NCBI GenBank assembly: GCA_021777135.1
Contig: JAJYDX010000006.1
Location: 1 to 64,000 of the forward strand
Direction: 5' to 3'
Source: a bacterium
Lineage (GTDB): Bacteria; SZUA-79; Acidulodesulfobacterales; Acidulodesulfobacteraceae
DNA: 64,000 nucleotides
Shown: piece by piece, positions 44,323-53,156 of the stretch
Position numbering within the stretch: position 1 is the first letter of the stretch
How the letters are laid out: each line of letters starts with the position of its first letter
Notes under the pieces: generated by a model
The model's database searches: none
What the model saw: the letters and a program-made list of their open reading frames with translations, nothing else
Told to the model about the DNA's origin: nothing
Program-made: the position numbers and the translations under genes

Positions 44323-44898
44323 ATGGATAGCGATAAGCAATCTAAAATTAAACGCGTACAAATTCCCAGCCCCGAATGGGACAGGGAGTTTAATGCCGTA
44401 AAGCGCGCCATGAGGCTTACGGCAGAACTGAACAGGCTTTCGTTCGACGATGCTGAAAAGATAAGGGAAATATTCTGCGATTTAACGGGGCAAAAAGTGG
44501 ATGGGTCTTTTTACCTTATTCCCCCTTTCTATACGGCAAACGGCCGGGAGATAAGGGTAGGCCGCAAGGTTTCCATAAACCAGTGCTGCACTATATACGA
44601 CATGGGAGGGGTGGAAATCGCCGATGAAGTAATGATTGGGCCTAACGTGAATATTATTACCACAAGCCATCCTATGGAGCCGTCCAAAAGACGAGCTTAC
44701 ATTGAAGGTAAGCCGATAGTAATCGAAAGGAACGTCTGGATTGCTACTGGCGCCACCATACTGGGCGGAGTTACGATCGGAGAAAATTCGGTTGTCGGAG
44801 CTGGTACGGTAGTTACTAAGGACGTTCCGCCTAATAGCTTCATGGCGGGTAATCCGGCCAGGGTCATTCGTTCTTTTGGGGAAAAGAAAAGAAATTAA
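44323..44898 (+). CDS. Maltose O-acetyltransferase-type hexapeptide acetyltransferase
   Basis: This 191-residue left-handed beta-helix protein belongs to the Maa/LacA/NodL group. It shows the N-terminal FDDAEKIREIF helix region, PFYTANGREIRVGRKVSINQ, the catalytic His in IITTSHPMEPSKRRA, and the hexapeptide coils NVWIATGATILGGVTIGENS and GAGTVVTKDVPPNSFMAGNPA. It would acetylate a sugar or small thiol acceptor using acetyl-CoA. It is divergent from the methyltransferase gene and appears to be island cargo unrelated to defence. Confidence 0.9.
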   Translation: MDSDKQSKIKRVQIPSPEWDREFNAVKRAMRLTAELNRLSFDDAEKIREIFCDLTGQKVDGSFYLIPPFYTANGREIRVGRKVSINQCCTIYDMGGVEIADEVMIGPNVNIITTSHPMEPSKRRAYIEGKPIVIERNVWIATGATILGGVTIGENSVVGAGTVVTKDVPPNSFMAGNPARVIRSFGEKKRN

Positions 44899-44919
44899 TT
44901 GCAAATACGACTGATTAAG

Positions 44920-45246
44920 TTAAGTCTTGAGTGAATTGCCGCCATGAAATTTTCCGAAATGACGCGCATTGAAAATGGCAATCAAAAAAGCTCCCAATCC
45001 TGCAACAAAGACATCTGGAATTGAATGCAGGTCGAATGTTCCAATCTGAAAAATAAGAAAATAAGCCGCCGTAACGTTAAAAAAACCCCAAATAACATTA
45101 ATTGTAGATGACGAAAGCCCTTCTCCGGCTGGTTTAGCAAATGGGCTTTGGAAAGCACGCCCCATCATTCCGCTAACAATATGCGGAATGGCGTTGAATA
45201 AGAAAATACCCCCGAAAAAATAAGCAATATAAATAGTCCAGTTCAT
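44920..45246 (-). CDS. Small membrane protein of unknown function
   Basis: This 108-residue protein has three or four hydrophobic helices: IYIAYFFGGIFLFNAIPHIV at the start, INVIWGFFNVTAAYFLIFQI in the middle and VFVAGLGAFLIAIFNA near the end. The short soluble loop MMGRAFQSPFAKPAGEGLSS joins the first two. Similar small integral proteins occur in many bacteria without assigned function. It is convergent with the acetyltransferase gene, 21 bp apart. Confidence 0.65.
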   Translation of the reverse strand: MNWTIYIAYFFGGIFLFNAIPHIVSGMMGRAFQSPFAKPAGEGLSSSTINVIWGFFNVTAAYFLIFQIGTFDLHSIPDVFVAGLGAFLIAIFNARHFGKFHGGNSLKT

Positions 45247-45529
45247 ATTAGGCCCCCCTCCATTGAATTTGTTATGCCATTATAAATTTGCTTATCTAAA
45301 AATAAATAGGCGTCTTCTTTAGAAACCCTAAAATAAGTATGAGAATTATTCATGAATATTTTTATAAAACCGTTAATAGTTAAACGGAACTATTATTTTG
45401 TAATGATAACACATTTTCTTTGCTTTATTATATACCAATTTATATAATTTATTAAACAATTTTTGATAATTACAACCAATATTTTCTAAGCGTGCAAAAA
45501 CTCATTTATAGTATTATAATGAAATCATT

Positions 45530-46246
45530 ATGCCTATAGACTTTAAAAAAATTGTTGAGGATTTATCCTGCAAATATCACGTAAGTCTGTCGAGAACCAA
45601 ACTGGTTATAGAGCGGGCTTTCGTCGTCGTCTTACAAAGAGCTTTTAAGGCCGACCGGGCCTAGTTCACATGGGACGACGAAATGCCTTATATCGTGATT
45701 TACAGAAATAGGCGCGGGAGAGAACTTACCCACGACGAAATAACCCCTTCTTTCATAGTTCAAATTAAACGCCTAATTCCCAAATACATGGCTATAGAGA
45801 AAGCGGACATGTTACTGAACAACCTTAAGTATCTCGAAGGGACGCTTAAAGGGGTTTATAGAGTCCGTGGAGAAGGACCATATAAAAGTGAACCACGACG
45901 ACTTCCCGGTATATTTCCACTATCCCCTTATAAACCAGCCCTTGCAGGAAAGAACGCTATACAAACCCGACCAGACATACTTATTTTTCGTACAAGGTTC
46001 TGGGATATTTAAAATAAACGGAAAGATTGTCCCAATGATAACCCTGTCCAGGACGGACAGAATGATACCGGAAATGTTCTTAAAAAAGGAAACTATATAG
46101 ACGTTATCTGCCTTAAGCGCGAATACGACCGCAAGAAGCGTTTCGGAACGACATATATCAAAACGAAGCATAGGATTCCCTTTCCCGTAATCGAGAAATA
46201 TTCAAAGGAATTTAAGGAAAGCGTTAAGATAATTTTTTATCGTTAA
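45530..46246 (+). pseudogene. Decayed gene, possible NusA-like protein
   Basis: A start at 45530 gives DFKKIVEDLSCKYHVSLSR ... VLQRAF, a stop (TAG, 45662), then the same frame continues (MPYIVIYRNRRGRELTHDEI). Two frameshifts follow: about 45860 into a frame with FFVQGSGIFKINGKIVPMITLSRTDRMIPEMF, and about 46080 into YIDVICLKREYDRKKRFG to a TAA. The LSRT...F-x-K-x-E then I-D-V layout recalls the NusA S1/N-terminal junction, which is weak evidence. One nonsense codon and two shifts mean it cannot make a normal product. Confidence 0.5.
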
Positions 46247-46342
46247 TTTTCCTTGACACGGTAAAAATAATACGATATACTTAAAATATCTTTTATTAGG
46301 TGTTTATGTTTTTTTTCTCGCGTATGTATTTAGCTGTCGACA

Positions 46343-46660
46343 CCAGCCGAGCATATTTTAGATAACCATAAGTCAGCCTTTCACTATCGAGAGTAGATGA
46401 TTGGACATACTGAGAAGGCTATTCGGCTCGGTGGATTATGGAGGGTGCGGTTAAAGTTGCCTACGGGTCCGCATTGTTCATATATCACGCTTTCCAGTCA
46501 GGTAGGCCGAAGTATCGAAGGTTACGGCCTTTTGGGTTAATTAGCGTTCAGGTTACGGCCTTAAGTCAAACTCTATTCGCCTATACCCCGATACTTAAAC
46601 TCTTATAAGAAAGCCGTTCCTTGAGGCAACAAGGAATCGTGCCTAATTATTATTAAAGAT
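46343..46660. other. Possible structured noncoding region
   Basis: No gene is seen between 46247 and 46708. On the plus strand nested pairings can be drawn: CCGAGC (46347-46352) with GCTCGG (46426-46431), and inside it AGCCTT (46375-46380) with AAGGCT (46415-46420); then GCCTAC with GTAGGC, AGGCCG with CGGCCT, and TTCCTT-x8-AAGGAA. A short repeat AGGTTACGGCCTT occurs twice (about 46518 and 46549). It may be a structured RNA, an origin or recombination region; I cannot name a family. Confidence 0.4.
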
Positions 46661-46708
46661 ATGCCGTCCAAGCGGGATTAATGGCATATTTGCGACTAAC
46701 TTTTTTTC

Positions 46709-47259
46709 CAGCAGCAAAACCGCTTACTGCTGCGTCCGAGAGATAAAGAAGCCGGCGTTAAGGCCGCCGTACAATTAATGTCGGTATGGCTTGCGGCGGG
46801 ACTAGGCATTGAGGGTTACTTATAAGCTGTCAAAGGGTCATAACGCTTTAAAAGACGGCAAGCTGCACATTACGAGAGGCTGGGGCAAAGGTACCGTAGA
46901 ACGCACATTTGCAATGAGAGACGGCGACCAGAAGTTGCGGAATGTTGCTATAGCTGTTAGAGGTTTCGAAATTAAAGGGCGTATAGAAAACTTTCGCTCT
47001 CGTTTGGACTACGCCTTCCGGCGGGGAAACACTATTAAGACCCTTGACGATTCGGACGCTCATCCTCACGGACTCCGCACTAATTACGCCCAAACCAGAT
47101 TTACAGATATCACCGACACGGTTTGCCCTGCGGCGGGGGGAGAGCAATAATAGATATGAACGAAAAAGAAAAGTAGAATATAATAAGGCTGCAGACATAA
47201 TCTCTGCCGAAATAGGACATACCCGCCCAGAGATAAGCTCAACTTATATCGGAAAGTAG
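46709..47259 (+). pseudogene. Decayed tyrosine recombinase (Integrase_1 type)
   Basis: Pieces of a recombinase lie in three frames. The first (46709-46825) reads DKEAGVKAAVQLMSVWL; the second (from 46809) includes LHITRGWGKGTVERTFAMRD and the catalytic H-x-L-R region HPHGLRTNYAQTRF; the third (about 47152-47259) ends AADIISAEIGHTRPEISSTYIGK, where GHTRPEI-x4-Y is the second His and nucleophilic Tyr. Two frameshifts and a lost N-terminus make it inactive. It indicates an older integration inside the island. Confidence 0.7.
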
Positions 47260-47750
47260 AAACCCTTAAAATATTGTTATGCCTGCCTTTAACATATCCC
47301 CCGGTTTACTGGGGTTGGGGGTATAGGATAAGGAGGCAGTTTTGGCGGCAAAGCGAGCCCTTTCCCCCATTTATAGATAATATAAACTCTTAAGTTTTTT
47401 TGATAATCCGAACTTGTCTGGCGGACTGCCGCTGGCTTCGGCGTTGCGTCCACCTTCGCAAGCGCGGCAGTCCGATTAGTGTTTGAAATAATTAAGACTA
47501 AAACCTGTGATTTCCCCTCCCCTCTCCCACGGGCGAGGAGCGTAATGTGGGCTTGCCCCCATACCCCATTATAAAAAGTAAAATATGCCAAAATAACCTT
47601 GACAGGCACCGCCTTAAGGGGATAAATTTATTATATCCCACAGTCAAGGAGGCTGACTATATTTACCGACGCCCAAGAACAGCGGGTGAGCGGGTCAGCA
47701 TGGCAAATCACTAAAAGGGGTTTGCCATGCAAACTCTTTCTTTTAAACCC
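47260..47750. repeat. Intergenic region with an 11-bp inverted repeat
   Basis: No convincing gene is present; a 106-codon minus-strand frame has no family features. CGGACTGCCGC (47422-47432) pairs exactly with 47464-47474 around a 31-nt loop. CATGGCAAATCACTAAAAGGGGTTTGCCATG (about 47699-47729) forms a second, shorter hairpin near the mazF end that may terminate transcription. Confidence 0.5.
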
Positions 47751-48074
47751 CTAATCCACGAGCATTTCCTTAATGACCGACTTAACCGAAGATACGGTTG
47801 CTGGCCCGGCTTTGCCTATTTTTTTAATTAAACGCCGCTTGTCGATAGTTCTTATCTGGTCAAGGACAATCCACCCGTTCTTGCCGTCGAACCGCGTTTT
47901 TATCCTGGTCGGATAATCGTGTGATTGGGTGGTCATGGGCGCAATTATAACCGTTGCTATGTTCCGGTTTATTTCATCGGGGGATATTACGAGGCAGGGG
48001 CGGGTCTTTTTTATTTCATGCCCTATAGTGGGGTCTAGGTTTACCAGGTATATGTCGTACCGGCTTATTTCCAT
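47751..48074 (-). CDS. mazF: MazF/PemK-type mRNA interferase toxin
   Basis: This 107-residue protein matches the MazF family: RYDIYLVNLDPTIGHEIKKT, RPCLVISPDEINRN with the catalytic Arg region, VIIAPMTTQSHDYPTRI with the catalytic Thr/Ser, and GWIVLDQIRTIDKRRL. These toxins cut mRNA at short sequences. The start overlaps the antitoxin end by 10 bp, so translation is coupled. It probably serves to stabilise the island. Confidence 0.93.
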   Translation of the reverse strand: MEISRYDIYLVNLDPTIGHEIKKTRPCLVISPDEINRNIATVIIAPMTTQSHDYPTRIKTRFDGKNGWIVLDQIRTIDKRRLIKKIGKAGPATVSSVKSVIKEMLVD

Positions 48075-48316
48075 TGCCAGTCTTCCTCATCCCGGTCTAT
48101 GTCCTCACCCATTAGAAGCGCGTCTTCGCCCCGCTTGTGCATGAGCTTAAAAGCCTCGTCCCAGCCGCTTCTCGGCTTCTTCCTTACGGGCTTTAATATT
48201 ATCCTGTCGTTTTTGACTTCAAGCTCAAGATCGCCGTCTATATCGCATTGTTTAAGGACGGCTGACGGAATCCTTATGCCTTTTGAATTTCCTATTGCAA
48301 TTAAATTAAGCTTCAT
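48065..48316 (-). CDS. mazE: MazE/AbrB-type antitoxin
   Basis: This 83-residue protein has the SpoVT/AbrB swapped-hairpin DNA-binding domain (LIAIGNSKGIRIPSAVLKQ) followed by VKNDRIILKPVRKKPR and an acidic tail with GEDIDRDEEDWQWK that would block the MazF active site. ATG at 48316 is preferred over an upstream codon at 48373 because AbrB proteins begin a few residues before the hairpin. The complex usually represses its own promoter. Confidence 0.9.
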   Translation of the reverse strand: MKLNLIAIGNSKGIRIPSAVLKQCDIDGDLELEVKNDRIILKPVRKKPRSGWDEAFKLMHKRGEDALLMGEDIDRDEEDWQWK

Positions 48317-48413
48317 GTATGTAATTATAATGTAGTTACTTGGAAATGTCAATAAATTATTATGATGTGGCAATAGAGGATTAGCCCTATACCCCGTTAT
48401 AAATCGCTTTATC

Positions 48414-49148
48414 CTACCGCTTCCTTATCCTCTTAACCCTCTCGCTTTTATACATCTGCAGCATATCCACGACCGCCGGGATAGGCTTGCCTGTTATTTC
48501 GGATATTTCGTCTATGGACTTACCCTCCTCTCTTAAGGCCAGCACCCTTTTGGGCATGTCGTTCTTGAACTTTCCCCTTTCCTCATTGAACCACTCCCAT
48601 ATCCCGCAGGAACGGATTATCTGGCTTACCCTCGCCCTTTCTATGCCGAGTTCCCTTCCGACGGAAGCGGCGTTGAATTTGTGCTTTGTCAAAAGGGCCT
48701 TCATTTTCTCGGGGGAATATTTGCCGCTTACCGGCTCGGCAGTATATTTATAGACCACGCTGGGGGACGCTTTAAGCTTCCCGGCTATCTCGGTCCCAGA
48801 ATAGCCTTCTGCTTTAAGCTTCTTCATTTTGTTTATGGTCTTTTGCGGCAAAGGGATTCTCTTGCCCTCCACCGGCAGGACGTACCCATTAAGCCGCAGA
48901 TATTTCCTGACCGTCCAAACGCTTACGCCGGTCTTTTCGGTTATCTTGCCTATGGATAGACCTTCCTGCCTTAATTTTATTATATTATCTACGGTTTTCT
49001 TATCGTAAGGGACGTTCCCCCTGGGTTCGCTTAAACCGCACTCTTTTCTCTTGTTGCTTATGGTAGCTACGCTTACCTTTAAAATCCTGGCCGCCTCCGT
49101 AGCCGGTATTCCCCTGTATTTCTTTAGTAGTTCGCAGTCGATAGCCAT
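48414..49148 (-). CDS. Protein made of five helix-turn-helix units
   Basis: This 244-residue basic protein consists of consecutive helix-turn-helix segments: GIPATEAARILKVSVATISN (about residues 14-33), GLSIGKITEKTGVSVWTVRK (about 60-80), GYSGTEIAGKLKASPSVVYK (about 113-133), FNAASVGRELGIERARVSQI (about 152-172) and GKSIDEISEITGKPIPAVVD (about 213-233). No catalytic domain is present. A broken copy lies at 34834. Arrays of HTH units of the Hin/resolvase kind could read long or repeated DNA sites. It may control island excision or act at the ends. Confidence 0.7.
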   Translation of the reverse strand: MAIDCELLKKYRGIPATEAARILKVSVATISNKRKECGLSEPRGNVPYDKKTVDNIIKLRQEGLSIGKITEKTGVSVWTVRKYLRLNGYVLPVEGKRIPLPQKTINKMKKLKAEGYSGTEIAGKLKASPSVVYKYTAEPVSGKYSPEKMKALLTKHKFNAASVGRELGIERARVSQIIRSCGIWEWFNEERGKFKNDMPKRVLALREEGKSIDEISEITGKPIPAVVDMLQMYKSERVKRIRKR

Positions 49149-49319
49149 ATTTAAAACTCCCTGTTATTTCTTTTATAAATTTTACGATGTTTATATCTTA
49201 TGCAAATTATACATCGGATATAAATTTTATCAGTTTTAATTTACTATATCAAGAAAATTATCTTGACATAGTAAATATAAAATGAAATATTAAATTATAA
49301 CCTAACGCCAAAAAAATTG

Positions 49320-49491
49320 GTGGAAAAATATAAAAAAACTTCTTACCGTAAACGATGTGGCGGAAATGCTGTCCTTAAGCAAGTTCGCAGTGTACGACAT
49401 GGTGTATAAGGACAAAATTTCGTACGTCAGGCTCGGCTCGACGGGAAAGGTAGTCCGCTTCGACCGGGGCAAAAAATTAACGCGTGGTTAA
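49320..49491 (+). pseudogene. AlpA-like HTH protein remnant
   Basis: It aligns with the intact gene at 51820: LLTVNDVAEMLSLSKFAVYD and MVYKDKISYVRLGS match LMTVSEVAEMLSLSKFAVYN. The start is disrupted (the homologous TTG/GTG is in another frame) and a frameshift in an A-run near 49470 changes the expected INAWLNK end. It precedes the truncated integrase at 49571, mirroring the intact pair. Confidence 0.75.
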
Positions 49492-49570
49492 ATAAAAATT
49501 CCTGTTATAAAATACTTTTAGGTAAGCCGTAGATGCCCGCCTTTAATTATAGGCGAAAGGAAGATAGCAA

Positions 49571-50088
49571 ATGGGCATATACAGGCAGAAAAAAAGTAAG
49601 TTTTACTGGATGTCGAAAACCGTAGCCGGACGGCAATATTCCAAGTCCACGGAAACGGACAGCAAGATGCGGGCAAAAGCCGTCTATGAAGAATGGGTCG
49701 TCGAACTCAAGGAAAAGCTCAAGAACGGCGGGAAAGTAACGACGAACCGCCAGGCACCCAAAAAAGTAATTACTTTCAGGGAATTTGCGGAAAGTAACTC
49801 GAATTTTCCAGAGGACGGCTTAAATCATACAAAAACCTTGAGTACATGGTAAAGAACATGGTTGGCGTATTTAAAGACAAACCGCTTGACGAATTCAATT
49901 TAGCAGACACCGAAGGTATCCAGAACGACAAGTTAAGGCGCGGGCTGTCAATCAGGACCGCGATCCATTTTCCGAGGGTCTTAAAAACCATGTTTAGAAA
50001 GGCTGCGGACTGGGAACTCGTCGATGAATCCGTCCTTAAGAAATTAGTTAAATGCAAAAATATTATAGGGGGGACATCGGAACTCTGA
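49571..50088 (+). pseudogene. Truncated tyrosine integrase, paralogue of the 52070 gene
   Basis: It starts GIYRQKKSKFYWMSKTVAGR, matching GIYKRKDSLYYWFRKTVGGK of the intact integrase, and continues through a frameshift near 49810-49850 to LKTMFRKAADWELVDESVLK. It then ends at an abrupt junction (about 50075), losing the whole catalytic domain. The junction sequence ACATCGGAACTCTGAA is the same as that just outside attL at 35098. This suggests recombination between integrated copies. Confidence 0.85.
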
Positions 50089-50408
50089 ACCCTTTTATGA
50101 AAGTAACTCCTAAAAAAGAAAATACAAATCCCTAAAATTCCGCAGGATTTTATCCGTAAAATTATCAATTTACTTTCAAGAATATTATTTGTGAAAGTGA
50201 GACGGTTTTTAAGACGTCTTAAGGCTGTCTTGTAAGACGTATATAAGACGGGCGTTAATCTAACGTTAGAATAACGTTACCGGTAACGTTACACATCACC
50301 CGCTTATCCGCCGGAATAAAGCCTTTAAAAATATCACCCTATCAAAAACCATTAACCAACTTCCAAATCGCACCTCTATGGATAAGACCTTGCTTCGGCA
50401 AGAACTCG
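50089..50408. repeat. Intergenic region with phased TAACGTTA palindromes
   Basis: Three TAACGTTA octamers lie at 50261, 50272 and 50284, about one helical turn apart, in a stretch beginning AAGACGGGCGTTA. A similar sequence with TAACGTTA recurs near 51345-51375 on the other side of the next two genes. AGACGTCT palindromes also occur just upstream. These are candidate operators or recombination boundaries. No gene is seen. Confidence 0.5.
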
Positions 50409-50903
50409 CTATTTTTTATCGCATGCAAAGTTTATAAAAAAATGCGCTATACTTCCTGGAGGAGCAGAACTATACATTGGAAAAGCAGAAGAATCAATTG
50501 ATTTAATAACCTTACCGTAAATATCGTAATCTATGGATGTTACACTAGTATATGTCCTGTTTTGACAATTTATATTATAGGATACAAGTTCATATGAAAA
50601 ATTATTAAAATCTTTCGCAGATAGCCCGTCATACTTGACTCCAAGATTTATCTCCTCGTTTTTATCTCTTCTCCCTGTAAATTTACACCATACGGTATAA
50701 ACTGACTTAGAAATTAGCTTGATATCTTTCGTATCGAAATATCCATCGCAATTGCCTTTTGAATCGGCTGTTACGCATATCCATTTAGATATACCCTTTG
50801 CCGCCGAGGTATTTACGCATGGAAATATAAAGAAATAAATACCGGCTAAAAAACCAACTATAAAAACGAATAAATATCTGAACAGTTTGCTATTATTACG
50901 CAT
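50409..50903 (-). CDS. Secreted or anchored protein resembling surface-adhesin E
   Basis: This 164-residue protein has an N-terminal membrane anchor or signal (YLFVFIVGFLAGIYFFIF, residues 10-28) followed by a periplasmic domain with the order W-x-C...YFDTKDIKLISKSVYTVW...YELVSYNINCQNRTYT...IDYDIYGKVIKS. This matches the surface-adhesin protein E-like fold (a strand with Trp, a Tyr-Asp-x-x-x-I, and paired cysteines). The function of most such proteins is unknown. It is followed on the same strand, 43 bp away, by nothing coding, and preceded by 50947-51216. Confidence 0.6.
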   Translation of the reverse strand: MRNNSKLFRYLFVFIVGFLAGIYFFIFPCVNTSAAKGISKWICVTADSKGNCDGYFDTKDIKLISKSVYTVWCKFTGRRDKNEEINLGVKYDGLSAKDFNNFSYELVSYNINCQNRTYTSVTSIDYDIYGKVIKSIDSSAFPMYSSAPPGSIAHFFINFACDKK

Positions 50904-50946
50904 ATTTATATTAATACCATATATTTTTTAAAAATGCCAAATATTG

Positions 50947-51216
50947 CTACCTATTTAAAAACATAGGAATGTCATTCCATTTTTCCATAGCCTTTTTATT
51001 GGTTGCCCGGCCTGGACATAAAAATACTTCTATCTTTTTTAATGCATAATTTATTTTATCGGAATCGTCAGGCTTTGCAAAGCCGAGAGCAATGAAACTA
51101 AAAATACTGTTTCTTATGTCGCAAAGAGTATCTTCATTGCAAACTTCATAGCACTCTACTACCGATGCATCATTAAGATTTTCTATATACATCCATGTTT
51201 CAGTTTCGAAAGACAT
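50947..51216 (-). CDS. Small soluble protein of unknown function
   Basis: This 89-residue protein is not recognised. It is acidic in the N-terminal half (MYIENLNDASVVECYEVCNE) with three cysteines, and ends with KAMEKWNDIPMFLNR. There is no signal or membrane segment. The start is preceded by GAGGGGC-type sequence (minus strand). It lies 43 bp upstream of the adhesin-like gene on the same strand and probably shares its transcript. Confidence 0.5.
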   Translation of the reverse strand: MSFETETWMYIENLNDASVVECYEVCNEDTLCDIRNSIFSFIALGFAKPDDSDKINYALKKIEVFLCPGRATNKKAMEKWNDIPMFLNR

Positions 51217-51819
51217 AATAGCCCCTCTTTTATAATATTGTTTTCCATATCAATAGCTTATGCTATTTGAATTAATATTATACAAAAAAAATTTAGATGT
51301 CAACTATCGTTTTTACTATCATTCTTACTATTGTTTTACTTTAAGACTGGCGTTAGATAACGTTAGGAACGATATCCTAACGCTGCTGTATCGATACCAT
51401 ATATATACCTTATTAATACCATATCCGGCCTTTTCCGCCCGCCCGCTATCGGCGTTTCCTTGCTGCGCTCCCTACGCGTCGAACCCTCGCCGGCCATTGA
51501 AAAGCAAAAAACGGGTCAGCCGGCAAGGGATTCTCCGCTTCGTTCGCTTGCTTCGTCATCGCCTGCCACGGGCGGTATCGCATTTTTCCGAGTTAGCCGC
51601 TAAAACAATTTCGATGAAAGACTTTTTTAAGAGCATCATAAAAAACTTTCTAAGGGTCATTCAAAACCCTTGCTATTCTGGCAGTTCTGCCCCGCCGCTT
51701 CGCGCGGGTATGCCGTATTCGCGGTTCCGGCGGAGAACCGGCATGCTCACCCTTAGGGAGAAAAACCGCAACTTCGCTATAAATATATAACGATAACCAT
51801 ATATCTAAAGGAGAAGAAA
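51217..51819. other. Intergenic region without a supported gene
   Basis: The longest open frame here (176 codons) is compositionally odd and has no family features. The stretch 51345-51375 carries the second TAACGTTA site. About 51430-51740 is GC-richer than its surroundings and looks like decayed sequence. A clear ribosome site for the AlpA-like gene (AAAGGAG) ends the region. Confidence 0.4.
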
Positions 51820-52017
51820 TTGGAAAAATTAATGACTGTATCGGAAGTCGCGGAAATGTTAAGCTTATCGAAATTTGCCGTTTACAATATGGTCTACGCC
51901 GACCGTATACCATACATCAAAGTCGGGCGGACTAATAGGTCTGTCCGTTTCGACAAGGCCAAAATAAACGCTTGGCTTTCTCGGCAAAGTAATGATAAAA
52001 TTCTCAATAGGAAATAG
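51820..52017 (+). CDS. AlpA/excisionase-type HTH protein
   Basis: This 65-residue protein has a single winged HTH: LMTVSEVAEMLSLSKFAVYN, then YADRIPYIKVGRTNRSVRFD and INAWLSRQ. Such proteins bind att regions to direct excision or activate the integrase gene. The TTG start at 51820 is supported by AAAGGAGAAG seven bases upstream. It lies 52 bp before the integrase gene. A decayed copy with the same arrangement is at 49320. Confidence 0.8.
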   Translation: MEKLMTVSEVAEMLSLSKFAVYNMVYADRIPYIKVGRTNRSVRFDKAKINAWLSRQSNDKILNRK

Positions 52018-52069
52018 CCGTATATTCCCGCGTTAAGTTTTAAATTTAAACGCAAAAGGAGGCTATTTT

Positions 52070-53146
52070 ATGGGAATATACAAGCGAAAAGACAGTCTGT
52101 ATTACTGGTTTAGAAAGACCGTGGGCGGTAAACAATATCGCCGGGCGACGGACACCGCGTCGAAAATGAGGGCGCAGGAGCTATACGGAAATTGGGTGGC
52201 GGAAATTAAAGGAAAACTTGAAAAAGGCGAACCTGTTGTAACCGTTAAAGTCGAACCGAAAGAGCAGACGACGTTCCGGGAACTTGCAGAAAGATACGTC
52301 GAGTTCACCAGGGGCAGGCTTAGGTCCGCAAAAGACATTATGTATATGGCTAACGACATGGTTTTGTTATTTCAGGATAAGCCGCTTAATGAATTTGCCC
52401 TCGTCGATATCGAAAGAGTGCAAAACGATAAGCTAAGCAGCGGGCGGGCGATAAGAACCGCCAACCACTACCCTATCTTGCTTAAAACAATGTTTCGCAA
52501 GGCCCTTGACTGGGAACTCGTGGACGAATCCGTTATAAAGAAGCTTTCGAGATGGAAAAAACTTAAAGGCGAAAATAAGCGGCTTAGGTATCTGGCCGAT
52601 GAAGATGAAGCGGACAGGCTTATAGAAGCCTGCGAGCCTTCGTATTTAAGGCCGGTAGTCATAACGGCGTTAAATACCGGAATGAGGCTAAAAGAGATAC
52701 TAAAACTTACCTGGAATCGCGTTGACCTTAAAAACCGCCTTATCCTGCTCGACAAAACCAAGAATGACGACCGGCGCGAAATTCCGATTAACAACACTCT
52801 CTACGAAACGCTGTCCGGTATGATAAGGAACATCAAAACGGATTACCTGTTTTACGACCCGCGGACGTTAAAGTCTTTAGACAGGATAGACAGGTCATGG
52901 CATACGACATTAAATAAGGCCAAAATAACGGACTTTAAGTTTCATGACCTGCGTCATACATTTGCAAGCTGGCTCGTTATGAAAGGCGTTGACCTGGCTT
53001 CCGTCCAGAAGTTATTAGGCCATAAGAGCATACTAATGACAATGCGGTACGCACACCTGGCTCCGGGGCATACCAGTAAGGCGGTAAGGGTATTAGATAG
53101 AAAAGCACGAAAAGAGCACGCCGAAGAAAAAGCGAAAAACGAGTAA
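52070..53146 (+). CDS. int: Tyrosine integrase of the 18-kb island
   Basis: This 358-residue recombinase has an N-terminal AP2-like segment (GIYKRKDSLYYWFRKTVGGK), a SAM-like core-binding domain (about residues 65-155) and a catalytic domain with ALNTGMRLKEILKLTWNRV (Arg I), KFHDLRHTFASWLV (H-x-x-R), LGHKSILMTMRYAHL (His and nucleophilic Tyr). A strong ribosome site (AAGGAGG) precedes ATG. The stop is 10 bp from the right 57-bp repeat, so this integrase most likely formed the island using the tRNA-Gly 3' end. Confidence 0.93.
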   Translation: MGIYKRKDSLYYWFRKTVGGKQYRRATDTASKMRAQELYGNWVAEIKGKLEKGEPVVTVKVEPKEQTTFRELAERYVEFTRGRLRSAKDIMYMANDMVLLFQDKPLNEFALVDIERVQNDKLSSGRAIRTANHYPILLKTMFRKALDWELVDESVIKKLSRWKKLKGENKRLRYLADEDEADRLIEACEPSYLRPVVITALNTGMRLKEILKLTWNRVDLKNRLILLDKTKNDDRREIPINNTLYETLSGMIRNIKTDYLFYDPRTLKSLDRIDRSWHTTLNKAKITDFKFHDLRHTFASWLVMKGVDLASVQKLLGHKSILMTMRYAHLAPGHTSKAVRVLDRKARKEHAEEKAKNE

Positions 53147-53156
53147 AACCGCAAAC

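Noticed and set aside
46343-46660. Group I or group II intron
   Set aside because: No domain V-like hairpin or group I core (P, Q, R, S) sequences could be identified, and there is no intron-encoded protein.
47289-47609. A 106-codon minus-strand frame after the integrase remnant
   Set aside because: Low-complexity, Pro-rich end and no similarity to a known domain; it overlaps an inverted repeat. Treated as intergenic.
51260-51790. A 176-codon plus-strand frame before the AlpA-like gene
   Set aside because: Composition is unlike its neighbours (runs of Arg, Pro, Ser), with no ribosome site or recognised motif, so decayed DNA is more likely.
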